Shown one piece after another: positions 1 to 7,414 of a stretch of DNA of 64,000 bases. The translations under genes were made by a program, and so were the position numbers. The notes beneath the pieces are model-generated. The model searched no databases, was not told the origin of the DNA, and worked only from the letters and a program-made list of their open reading frames with translations. Source of the DNA: Borborobacter arsenicus (GTDB lineage Bacteria; Pseudomonadota; Alphaproteobacteria; Rhizobiales; Rhizobiaceae); contig NZ_RKST01000018.1 of assembly GCF_003934165.1 (NCBI RefSeq), positions 1-64,000 on the forward strand. The letters are read 5' to 3'. Each line of letters begins with the position of its first letter. Positions within the stretch are counted from its first letter, which is position 1.

Positions 1-107
1 ATTCATGGCGGGTGTGGCCTCCGGGAAACGGCGCGGATCGGCGTAAGCAACCAAATCCTACGTCATTTCAACGGCTTGCACCACATCCGCCAACCCCCAT
101 GAATTTT

Positions 108-1643
108 TCAGGCTAGCTGCTTTTGCCGCCTATGTTTCTCGTACTCGTTTCTGACATTCCCGAAGGCGGATGCCAGTTGTTTGAACTCGTCGATGGCATC
201 CAGCGCCTCCGCCTTTTTCCGCAACACCTGCTCAATGGGTGATGAGCGTTGAAGCTGCTCTACGCGCGAGGACAGGGCGCTGGCAGTCTTTCGATGTTCG
301 GCCAGCAAGCTCTCTGCCGGTGAGGATGAGCGGAACAGAAGCCAGCCACCAAAGGCAGCGATGCCCAAGGCGACAATACCGGGGACACCGGACGCGAACG
401 CATACGCCGCGCCGAACATGACGCCGACCCCTGCGATCTTGGCTAGTGGACCCAATCGCTTTTGAGACAGCGCCTCGCTGGCCGCCTGACTTGGTAAAGG
501 CGCGCCCGCCACCGGCGGGATTGTCACCGATATGGAAGACGGGATGGAAACGCCGTTGATCGCCGACAGGAGCGCAGGAATGTCCAGAACAAACCCTGCT
601 GCCGGGTCCAGACGACCGTTCGGGACGTGGACATTCGTGAGGTCCGTATCCAGAAACAGGGGGCGTCCGTATTCGTTCTCCATCCGGCACCACGGGCATT
701 CCATGGCGTTCCGCGCGTAGCGATGGAGTTTGTTGCGGCTGCAAACCCGCAATGCGGATTCCAGTTCGCCAAGGGCCTCAACCCATGTCGGCGCGGACGG
801 GCGTTTTCCCATATGGTTGGGGGAGAAGGCCGATTCAAATAGCTGGGCGATCTTCGGGGTGAAGTCGTGAAGCCGGACAGTGCCAGGCGGCGGAACCATG
901 CCCGTGTTCCGGGAGGAATAGGCGAAGCGGTAATCCGCGATGGCCTTTTCCAACGGCATGTCCCCATGGCCGGTGAACCGGCCTGAGAACGGATGCCGGT
1001 CCATGCAAAGTAGCTGAAACAGGCACACAGCCAACCCGAAAGCATCGTGGTCGATGGTACGGACGATGGCTTTCAGGGATTTGCCCTGCAATTCGGGGGG
1101 CGTGTATTCGGGAACGCCGACGACGCACAGATAGCGTTGCGCGCCATCACTGACCTGAAAGCTATCGGCGTCTATCAGGGCGACAGTCGCGGTTGGGGAT
1201 ACGAGAATGCCGCGTTGATTGATGTCGCCAATAACGCAGCCTGTGGCATGGACCTGTGCGAACACGCGGGCGATGTTGAGCGCCACGCGCACGATGAAGG
1301 CATAATCGGCCTTGGGGAAATACTTCTGCCGGGACGACGGGGTTTGAAGCTCATGGATTTCCTTGTGCTTCTCGACAAGCCGCATCACGAAACCGGCGAA
1401 GATTCCGCGCCCATCAACGGCAACTTGATGGGGGAAGGCCACCATGGATGCGTTGTCGGCAAGCCGGGCGCTGACCATCGCCCGGATTTTCTTTTCGCGC
1501 TCGGCCACGATGCCGGGCAGATAGGTCTTCACCGCAAAGCCCGGCATATTGCGGATGGCGAACACCTCACCTTCGCCGCCTTTGCCGATACGCTTGTCGA
1601 TGTGCAGTTCGTGGCGACCTACGAACAGCTTGGCCGTCTTCAT
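108..1643 (-). CDS. YegI-like atypical Ser/Thr protein kinase with Cys cluster and C-terminal membrane segments
   Basis: Predicted 511-aa kinase of the TerY-P triad. The glycine loop is at residues 20-26 (GKGGEGEV) and the ATP-binding Lys is in AVK at 39. The catalytic loop reads IGDINQ (Asp140, Asn142), without the usual HRD His-Arg. The DFG position is DAD (158-160), as in the YegI-type family. A Cys/His cluster follows (Cys301, Cys316 and Cys319 in CPWC), probably a zinc ribbon. Two hydrophobic segments lie at about 402-437, then a charged helical, probably coiled-coil tail (445-505). The start ATG overlaps the phosphatase stop (ATGA), so translation is probably coupled. An in-frame extension of 32 residues upstream is arginine-rich and overlaps the phosphatase gene, so it was not used. 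Role inferred: membrane-anchored signalling kinase opposed by its PP2C neighbour. The substrate is unknown. Confidence 0.85.
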   Translation of the reverse strand: MKTAKLFVGRHELHIDKRIGKGGEGEVFAIRNMPGFAVKTYLPGIVAEREKKIRAMVSARLADNASMVAFPHQVAVDGRGIFAGFVMRLVEKHKEIHELQTPSSRQKYFPKADYAFIVRVALNIARVFAQVHATGCVIGDINQRGILVSPTATVALIDADSFQVSDGAQRYLCVVGVPEYTPPELQGKSLKAIVRTIDHDAFGLAVCLFQLLCMDRHPFSGRFTGHGDMPLEKAIADYRFAYSSRNTGMVPPPGTVRLHDFTPKIAQLFESAFSPNHMGKRPSAPTWVEALGELESALRVCSRNKLHRYARNAMECPWCRMENEYGRPLFLDTDLTNVHVPNGRLDPAAGFVLDIPALLSAINGVSIPSSISVTIPPVAGAPLPSQAASEALSQKRLGPLAKIAGVGVMFGAAYAFASGVPGIVALGIAAFGGWLLFRSSSPAESLLAEHRKTASALSSRVEQLQRSSPIEQVLRKKAEALDAIDEFKQLASAFGNVRNEYEKHRRQKQLA

Positions 1644-2404
1644 TTCAGCACCGCGACGATCAGGGTCTTGTCGTCGTCCGTCCGCTCGTTGAGGCGGTCG
1701 CTGGCGAGGAAGGCGGCAAGGCTTCGGCTCAACGTGCAATCCCTGCCTGTGGCGGTCGAGGCGTCCAGCGGTTTTGCCATGGGTGTGAAAAACGCGGCTG
1801 AGGCTGCGCCGGTAACGCTGTCGAGAACAAGGTTCTCGATGCCGTCAGAAAAGGCCGCGATGGCATTGAATTGGTTGTCATGCCTGCCTATGCGCATGGC
1901 TGGCTGTGGGTCATCCGTGACGAAATAGGTGGTCGATGCGTACTCGCCGTGATGCGGTTTGCTAAGGACGCTCCATTGGGTATTGTCTCTGTCGCGGACG
2001 ACGATTGCGCCGTCGCCTATATGCGCGGTGACGATTGTATCCGGCGACGCCATGACCAGAACCATCGTCGTGGCAAAATCTCGCGGGGTTAGTTCCCGCT
2101 TCTTTGCAGCTAACTGTATACGGTCGCGAGCAATATCCAGCCAAGTCCAGATCGTTTCATCGTCCGGTAGCTCCGTTGCGCCGCGCAACGCGCAACGGGC
2201 TTGACTAGCAAAGGTGCGGCATACGATGGACGCGCCCTGTCCGCCGAACTCGGCTGATCCTGCGCCATCGGCAACCACGGCGAAAAGCACCCGGCGACCT
2301 TCGGCACCGCTGGCGACAAAGCAATGCTTGGCATCCTGAAGTCTGGTCCCGGCGCGAATATGCGACAGGCCGACCGCGGACGCGGCCGCGTAACACCACT
2401 TCAT
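1640..2404 (-). CDS. PP2C-family (PPM) Ser/Thr phosphatase of the kinase-phosphatase-VWA triad
   Basis: A 254-aa PP2C-fold protein, close to a bare catalytic domain in length. Metal-binding motifs are visible: ADG at 45-47, GDG at 130-132 (Asp131), SDG at 186-188 (Asp187), and a terminal DDDKT stretch matching the last PPM motif. It should remove phosphate from Ser/Thr, and the adjacent kinase is the obvious candidate partner; in E. coli YegK acts on YegI. It sits 6 nt after the VWA gene stop and overlaps the kinase start by 4 nt, so the three genes form one transcription unit. No signal peptide or membrane segment is seen, so it is probably cytosolic. Confidence 0.87.
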   Translation of the reverse strand: MKWCYAAASAVGLSHIRAGTRLQDAKHCFVASGAEGRRVLFAVVADGAGSAEFGGQGASIVCRTFASQARCALRGATELPDDETIWTWLDIARDRIQLAAKKRELTPRDFATTMVLVMASPDTIVTAHIGDGAIVVRDRDNTQWSVLSKPHHGEYASTTYFVTDDPQPAMRIGRHDNQFNAIAAFSDGIENLVLDSVTGAASAAFFTPMAKPLDASTATGRDCTLSRSLAAFLASDRLNERTDDDKTLIVAVLK

Positions 2405-2410
2405 GACGGC

Positions 2411-3088
2411 TTATCCGGCAGTTGCCCAGCCATCCGGCGCGGTGGGGTTGGCAAGCGGAACCTGATCCCCCGGGTTGGACCTGGACATTGCGCCCAGTGA
2501 GTTGGAAAGCCACTGGAAGAACTCTTTGAACTGGAGTCCCTTGAGCTTGAGGGGTTGGCGGACGGAGATTTGCGCGAGCATTCCGAGGTCCGCGCCTTCA
2601 ACGCCGATTGCGTAGAACATGAAGGCTTTCGACGCTTCGCCTTCCTGTATCTGCTGGGCTGCGTTCCTCCAGTTGTCGGTCGGCGCGCCATCCGTAATCA
2701 AGAAGACCCAAGGGCGATAGAAGCTGACACCATTGGCGCGGTAGCGGTCCTTACGCTCACGCAGCATGCGCAAAGCCGTTTCGATAGCTTCGCCCATAGG
2801 CGTGTTGCCCTGCGTAGATAGATGTGGAGGGAAAAAATTGGTCGCGCTCGTAAAATCCATTTCTGTGCTGACGGGGCCGAAGGTCACGATGGCAAATTCA
2901 ACGCGCTTGGCCGCTAGACTATCGCTCTGGATTTCCTCTTGGAGATGTCGCAGCCCCTCGTTCAACTGGCCGATGGGTGCGCCCGACATGGATGCGGAAA
3001 CGTCGAGGAGCAGAATGCAGGGGCATCGTGCCTGCGGATTGTCCAAAAACTCGGCATCCCCAAACGGCTGCTGTTCAAAATCAGTCAT
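2411..3088 (-). CDS. VWA-domain protein, TerY/YegL-like
   Basis: A 225-aa von Willebrand factor A domain protein and first gene of the triad. The MIDAS metal site begins with DVSAS (Asp29, Ser31, Ser33), and a later TDG motif near residue 131 (LITDGAPTD) is the distal MIDAS element. Length and the lack of extra domains match TerY/YegL-type stand-alone VWA proteins. The ATG at 3088 is preceded by a GGGGGAA ribosome-binding site. An in-frame extension to 3172 has no such site and was rejected. VWA proteins of these systems are thought to act as metal-dependent scaffolds for the kinase/phosphatase pair, so regulation of a phospho-switch is a reasonable inference. Confidence 0.85.
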   Translation of the reverse strand: MTDFEQQPFGDAEFLDNPQARCPCILLLDVSASMSGAPIGQLNEGLRHLQEEIQSDSLAAKRVEFAIVTFGPVSTEMDFTSATNFFPPHLSTQGNTPMGEAIETALRMLRERKDRYRANGVSFYRPWVFLITDGAPTDNWRNAAQQIQEGEASKAFMFYAIGVEGADLGMLAQISVRQPLKLKGLQFKEFFQWLSNSLGAMSRSNPGDQVPLANPTAPDGWATAG

Positions 3089-3523
3089 ATATTCCCCCAG
3101 AATAGAATCTCTCGCGAGCTGGGATCGTACCCAGCGACCGAGCATGCCCACATGTATTGTAGGCGGCGGCATTGCTCAATGTCTACGCCGCATGAATAGA
3201 GGTACTCGCGGCCTATGCGCCTGCATAGCCATGCCGCTCGGCGCTGCTGGATACAGGTGATCGGTGCGGGTATGGCGGAACTACGCATGTAACGCACCAG
3301 ATTTTATGAATGTCACCATTTTTGGTCTTCGTGTTGTTTCCTCGACATGCCCGAATGACAATCTCAACCATGCGCCGTCGTTGGGGATTGTGGGGATAGT
3401 GCATGTTTTTGTTTTGTTCCGAGATGGCCAGCCATATAATCCGGTGGCGACTCAATTTTGGGATGCGCACGAAAGTCAACGTAGAAATCCGCATCTAGCG
3501 ACGCGGTAAAGGGGACCCTGCAA
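3089..3523. promoter_or_regulatory. Divergent intergenic region of the triad and the propeller gene
   Basis: This 435-nt stretch separates the minus-strand VWA-PP2C-kinase operon from the plus-strand helical/propeller gene. It is the most AT-rich part of the left end. No credible gene is seen; the short open frames lack ribosome-binding sites and protein-like composition. A perfect TATAAT at 3435-3440 lies about 83 nt before the plus-strand ATG. A TTGTTC at 3414-3419, with a short 15-nt spacer, is the best partner. A shared regulatory region for both transcription units is plausible but unproven. Confidence 0.4.
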
Positions 3524-5224
3524 ATGTCCGGGCATGAGAAACGCCTGCAGCGGGTAAGGGAGGCGGCCGACAATCTCAGCCAGCTGATTGATTCAGCTAA
3601 CAATGTCCCGCTGGACAACTATGTCGACCTTACCGACATCCGTGGGCTTCACGCTTCGCTTGGCATGGAGGTGGAGGAGATCACAATCCAAGATTTGGAG
3701 CGTATCATCATCGTTCGAGACGGCTTGTATAACATCGTCGAAACCACCAACGACTTGGAGGAAAACGCCCAGCACTCCATCGGCCAGCTTCTACATGCGT
3801 TAAATCGCTTGTACGTCGACCTTGAAGCCCTACTCAGATCCACGCATTCGATAGTGGAAGAAGCCAAGGCAACGGTGGCAAAGCAGTCCGAGACGGACCA
3901 GATTCCACTTTCAGCGGGTGGGCCGATCGCGCAGAACATCATCAATGTCTCGAACGAGGTCATCAATACGGTTACGATCAACCAGCGCTTCATTCAGATC
4001 AACATTCTGAATGGACTAAGCGTCGACACGCTGCGGAACCTCAAGGTTCGAATTCAGCGTCTCAGCGCTAGTGCATTCGCGGTAAAAGTACACCTCAACG
4101 CTAAGATTATTTATGAAGGAACGATAAAGTTTCTAACCGCTGGTGCCGACAAGGTGCTGACCGACATAAAGGCTCTGGCGGAGGTTCTAAGAGAAACCTT
4201 TAGCTCGGCCTCCGATCTTGTGAAAAGTCTTGAGCCTGTCATAAATGCCGGCACACGGTTCGTTAGATTGGTAGGCGGGCTTATTACCGGGTCGTTGAGC
4301 GACGACGAGCCTGAAATGAAGTTGGTCTCGTTCAAGATCGCCCGGCTTATGCAAAGCCGCTGTTTGACCAGCTCGACGGTTCAGAAAGATGGCTCGGTCG
4401 CGATAGGCGGTCGAGGTATTATCGTGACCGTCGAGACTTCGGGCAAGACAAGCCACATTTCAACCGAGAGCAATCAGGCCATCCTAGCGATCGCCGAGGT
4501 CGGCCCCACCATATATGCGCTCGGCACCCAAGACGGGCTTGAAATTTGGTCGCAGTCCCACACCGGCTTTCGCGGCCAGCATACCAGCTTCCGTGAGAAG
4601 GTCGTCGCCATAGCCCATCAACGTCGCAAAGGCACTGATACTCTCATAACTGGAGCAGGTGATGGTGGCATGAGGCGGTGGTGGCGGGTACTACAGGACC
4701 TTGAACAGGTAAGAGACAAGGATATGATTGCGCGCGACGTGGTCAATCGTATTGGCCGCTCGTTGCAAGCCCTCGTGGTCAGAGGCAGCCAGATATTGGT
4801 GGCGGTTAACAACAAGGTCGCAGTGCTGGACGAAGACTTCGACCTAGAGCGTGAAATCGACCTCAATCAGCGCGTCAACGCGATGTGCGTTCTAAGTCAG
4901 AACGAGGTCGTAGCCGTCGGCGAAGGCATCGTTGCGGTCGTCGACTTTAGCGTTGGCGTATTCACGCGCGTTCTTGGCGTGCCTGCCTTCGTCGACTATG
5001 TCAGCGTCGTGAAGCTTGCTGACAACCTCATTGCAGTGGCGACGGCGGAAGGTATCATTCGAGCAATCGACCTGACGTCGGGAGCGGAGTCAGGCGAAGT
5101 CAACGTCCAGATGCCGGTGAAGGGCCTAGTCGTCGCTGGGCGCCACTTAGTCGCCTACGGCGGAGAATGGAATAAGACCGGCAAGTCCTTGTGCTTGATT
5201 AGCTGGGACGAGGCAGCAAGCTAG
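3524..5224 (+). CDS. Unrecognised protein: N-terminal helical region plus C-terminal beta-propeller
   Basis: A 566-aa protein I cannot assign to a named family. Residues 1-270 are rich in heptad-like Leu/Ile/Val with charged residues, which suggests long helices or coiled coils. From about 275 to the end the sequence breaks into some six or seven repeats of about 40 residues with hydrophobic strand pairs such as ILAIAEVGPTIYALG, TLITGAGDGGMRRWW, AMCVLSQNEVVAVG and LIAVATAEGIIRAID. This pattern fits a WD40-like or PQQ-like beta-propeller. No signal peptide or membrane segment is visible. AAGGGG precedes the ATG. It is divergent from the kinase/phosphatase/VWA operon on the same island end, so it may be the substrate or effector of that switch; this is inference only. 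Confidence 0.75.
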   Translation: MSGHEKRLQRVREAADNLSQLIDSANNVPLDNYVDLTDIRGLHASLGMEVEEITIQDLERIIIVRDGLYNIVETTNDLEENAQHSIGQLLHALNRLYVDLEALLRSTHSIVEEAKATVAKQSETDQIPLSAGGPIAQNIINVSNEVINTVTINQRFIQINILNGLSVDTLRNLKVRIQRLSASAFAVKVHLNAKIIYEGTIKFLTAGADKVLTDIKALAEVLRETFSSASDLVKSLEPVINAGTRFVRLVGGLITGSLSDDEPEMKLVSFKIARLMQSRCLTSSTVQKDGSVAIGGRGIIVTVETSGKTSHISTESNQAILAIAEVGPTIYALGTQDGLEIWSQSHTGFRGQHTSFREKVVAIAHQRRKGTDTLITGAGDGGMRRWWRVLQDLEQVRDKDMIARDVVNRIGRSLQALVVRGSQILVAVNNKVAVLDEDFDLEREIDLNQRVNAMCVLSQNEVVAVGEGIVAVVDFSVGVFTRVLGVPAFVDYVSVVKLADNLIAVATAEGIIRAIDLTSGAESGEVNVQMPVKGLVVAGRHLVAYGGEWNKTGKSLCLISWDEAAS

Positions 5225-5486
5225 GCAGCAGCATAATCGACCACATTCTGCCGACCACCCGACTTGTCGCCGACATTGTTAGATTAACTTGCATCATCTA
5301 CTTGACCGGTCGCGGTCACAGTGCGGTCACCGTTTCGTCGTTTCGTTGCAGTTCAAGTCAGTTCATTGGAGTATCATTCCGTTCACAAGCCGCCAACCCG
5401 ACGAATATCGGAAGAACGCGCCCTCTTGCGTACTAGGACGAAATCTGGGATATTCTGAACGAATACCTTGACAGTGTAATTTCTTG
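5225..5486. other. Non-coding stretch before the island border
   Basis: About 260 nt between the propeller gene and the tRNA fragment. No open frame with a ribosome-binding site, no obvious promoter and no tRNA 5' half are seen. It is presumably the extreme end of the island and might hold recombinase arm sites, which I cannot identify by eye. Confidence 0.4.
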
Positions 5487-5532
5487 CTTGCCAAGGTTGG
5501 GGTCGAGCGTTCGAATCGCTTCACCCGCTCCA
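5487..5532 (+). repeat. attR-like duplicate of the tRNA-Gly(GCC) 3' end
   Basis: The sequence runs from the anticodon loop TTGCCAA (GCC anticodon) through the 3' anticodon stem GGTTG, a variable region, a T-arm (GAGCG, TTCGAAT, CGCTT), the 3' acceptor strand CACCCGC, discriminator T and an encoded CCA at 5530-5532. U73 and the GCC anticodon identify glycine. The expected 5' half (starting GCGGGTG, with a D-arm) is absent: the bases upstream are unrelated. The block is therefore not a functional tRNA but the 3' identity segment regenerated at the far end of an element inserted in a tRNA-Gly gene. Confidence 0.8.
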
Positions 5533-5551
5533 ATAGTCAAAGCGTCGAAAG

Positions 5552-5575
5552 GCCGCGGTTTTCCGCGGCTTTTTC
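5552..5575 (+). terminator. Rho-independent terminator after the tRNA-Gly fragment
   Basis: A perfect 7-bp stem GCCGCGG/CCGCGGC (5552-5558 and 5563-5569) closes a TTTT loop and is followed by a run of five T. Its position 20 nt after the CCA suggests it is the original terminator of the tRNA-Gly gene, left on the chromosome side of the integration point. Confidence 0.85.
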
Positions 5576-5865
5576 GTTTTCCGGACGGTTGGAATCGCAG
5601 CCGGCCGATGGGCTTCAAAAGGTCAGGGTTACACGCGGGTTACCAGTTTGCGTATTCGACGTAGCGTGAAGTCGCGGCGTCATCAGGAGCGGCTAGCCCA
5701 GCCAATTCGTTTCACTCCCAGCTTGGTGCCGTAGAGGAACGGCCATCGGCGGTGATCAAGCGGGCCCAGCAAAAAGGGCTGCTGCTGTTCGGCTGCAACT
5801 CCATGGCCGCAGCCGAACTCCGTGCGATGTCACCCCGTCTCCAGCAAGGCGACCGCGTCCGGATA
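5576..5865. other. Junction region with no clear gene
   Basis: About 290 nt between the tRNA terminator and the first MmgE/PrpD gene. One plus-strand frame from about 5700 to 5935 stays open and looks weakly protein-like (for example QGDRVRISGSF), but it runs into the MmgE/PrpD gene antisense and has no start signal. It might be a relic of a truncated gene. Otherwise nothing is seen. Confidence 0.3.
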
Positions 5866-7227
5866 TCAGGCAGCTTTACTCGATGCCGGCGCGCAAGCCG
5901 CCGAGATTTCGGCAACGTTTGACAGCCTGGGCAGCGTCCATGCCAGAGCAATCAGCTTGCGCGTCTTGTCTTCGCCAATGATACGGACTGCCTGGCCAAG
6001 AAACTTGGCATCAAGCTCCTCATCGGTCAGCGGCCGATGAATGCTTCCGATTGCGTGCTCGACATGGTGCTCGATCCGGCGGCCGTCCTTCAAGGTGACG
6101 GTAATGTGGACGGCATCCTCATCGACATCCTTGCGCGCTTCGGCAGAAACGCGGTCGCGTAGCGCGATGACCCGTGGATCCGTTGCCATTTCGTCGGTGA
6201 AGGCGGTCGGCGTTCCATCGCCATAGAGCAGGGCGACCGCGGCAGAGTGATAGACACTGAACTTGGACTCAAGGCCGGTGCGGGGCGTCTTCTTGCCAGT
6301 CAGTTCAAGCACGAGCGGGTGGGTGACCAGTTCCACTTTTTCGATATCGGCTACAGCATCACCAAGTCCGGCGCGAAGCTGAATACAGCCGTCGATAGTG
6401 GGGTGGATAACGATACCGCAGGCGAACGGCTTGTAGCTGTTCAGCGCCGATTCCCAGCGACTGCCGAGACCATCGAGAATCTCCGAATAGTCCTGTTTGG
6501 TCGAGAGCACGTTGGCAAAGCCGCGCGGTGCTTCGATCGAGCGTTCGGAGCTGTCGAACCCGGCCGCCGCCATGAAGGCCGCCGCGGCTCCGTTCTGTGC
6601 CGCGCGTCCCGGGTGCAAGCTTTTGCACATGGTGCCGAACATCTCGCGCAAACCGGACGATTGGGTGGCAGCAATGCCGAGCGCCCAGACGGTCTGTTCG
6701 ACGTCCAGCCGCAGAAGCCTTGAAACGGCCGCAGCAGCACCAAATACACCGGCCGTTGAGGTGATGTGCCATCCGCGGTCGTAGTGATCGGGATAGACGC
6801 AATTTCCGATCCGGCACTCTACCTCGACGCCAACGATGAGAGCGGCCAGAAAATCCTCACCGGTCACAGGCTGATACTCTGCAACAGCCATAAGCGCAGA
6901 AGCAACCGGCCCGGCTGGATGGATAATGGTTTTCAGGTGGGTGTCGTCATAGTCGAGAACGTGAGAGGTGATCCCGTTCATCAGTGCCGCATGGAGAACG
7001 TCGAAACGTTCAGTTCGTCCCAGGACGGACGCCTGTGCGGAGCCCGAAAACGGCGTGAAGGCAGCAATTGCACGATCGGCGGTTTCGTGGTCGGCGCCAC
7101 CGATGGCACAGCCAAGCCAGTTCACGAAAGTGCGTACCCCTTCTGACTGGACATTGGCCGGAATGTCGGAGGGCTGCAGGCCCACGATCCATTCTGCGAG
7201 CTTGCGGGTTACGGGAGTATTGGACAT
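5866..7227 (-). CDS. MmgE/PrpD family protein (copy 1)
   Basis: A 453-aa protein of the MmgE/PrpD fold, whose characterised members include 2-methylcitrate dehydratase and cis-aconitate decarboxylase. Family hallmarks are visible: the N-terminal helical domain with SHVLDYDDTHLKTIIHPAGPV, the GxHxTSTAGVFGAAAA region and SLHPGRAAQNG. The length is typical. It lies 187 nt downstream of a second MmgE/PrpD gene on the same strand, and the two differ in sequence, so they are paralogues rather than a recent duplicate. The probable role is dehydration, isomerisation or decarboxylation of a small di- or tricarboxylate. The actual substrate cannot be told; many family members in such clusters are uncharacterised. 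Confidence 0.85.
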   Translation of the reverse strand: MSNTPVTRKLAEWIVGLQPSDIPANVQSEGVRTFVNWLGCAIGGADHETADRAIAAFTPFSGSAQASVLGRTERFDVLHAALMNGITSHVLDYDDTHLKTIIHPAGPVASALMAVAEYQPVTGEDFLAALIVGVEVECRIGNCVYPDHYDRGWHITSTAGVFGAAAAVSRLLRLDVEQTVWALGIAATQSSGLREMFGTMCKSLHPGRAAQNGAAAAFMAAAGFDSSERSIEAPRGFANVLSTKQDYSEILDGLGSRWESALNSYKPFACGIVIHPTIDGCIQLRAGLGDAVADIEKVELVTHPLVLELTGKKTPRTGLESKFSVYHSAAVALLYGDGTPTAFTDEMATDPRVIALRDRVSAEARKDVDEDAVHITVTLKDGRRIEHHVEHAIGSIHRPLTDEELDAKFLGQAVRIIGEDKTRKLIALAWTLPRLSNVAEISAACAPASSKAA

Positions 7228-7414
7228 ATCGATACCTCGAAGGGTTGGAGAGGCCTCTTGCGAAGGCCCGTTCTATCCGATTGGATTTTCTTGATTATTT
7301 GCTGCAGCACAGCGATCGCTACCGCAAGGAACCGCCCAGGCCCATGTGATCGGCTGCGGCCGACATTGACGCTCAACCTTGTAAGATCAGCGTGTAGTTT
7401 TCATTGACCTTTCC

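Larger units (their letters stand above)
1..5532. mobile_element. Distal end of a putative genomic island integrated at tRNA-Gly(GCC)
   Basis: The right border is a 46-nt duplicate of the 3' part of a tRNA-Gly at 5487-5532, with no matching 5' half next to it. This is the usual footprint of a tyrosine-recombinase integration. By that logic the element lies left of the fragment and continues beyond base 1. The four genes inside are accessory in type. The stretch 3100-5220 is visibly less GC-rich and uses more A/T-ending and AGA/ATA/CTA codons than the housekeeping genes further right. No integrase or intact tRNA is in view, so the other border and the element's size are unknown. Confidence 0.55.

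Noticed and set aside
1-107. Further gene at the left edge
   Set aside because: Only 107 nt without a start or recognisable motif; any gene there would lie mostly outside the window.
3085-3494. Two minus-strand frames upstream of the VWA gene as separate genes
   Set aside because: They lack ribosome-binding sites and have biased, non-globular composition; one is simply the VWA reading frame extended.
5400-5532. Functional tRNA-Gly gene
   Set aside because: The acceptor 5' strand, D-arm and 5' anticodon stem are missing in the upstream bases; only the 3' part is present.
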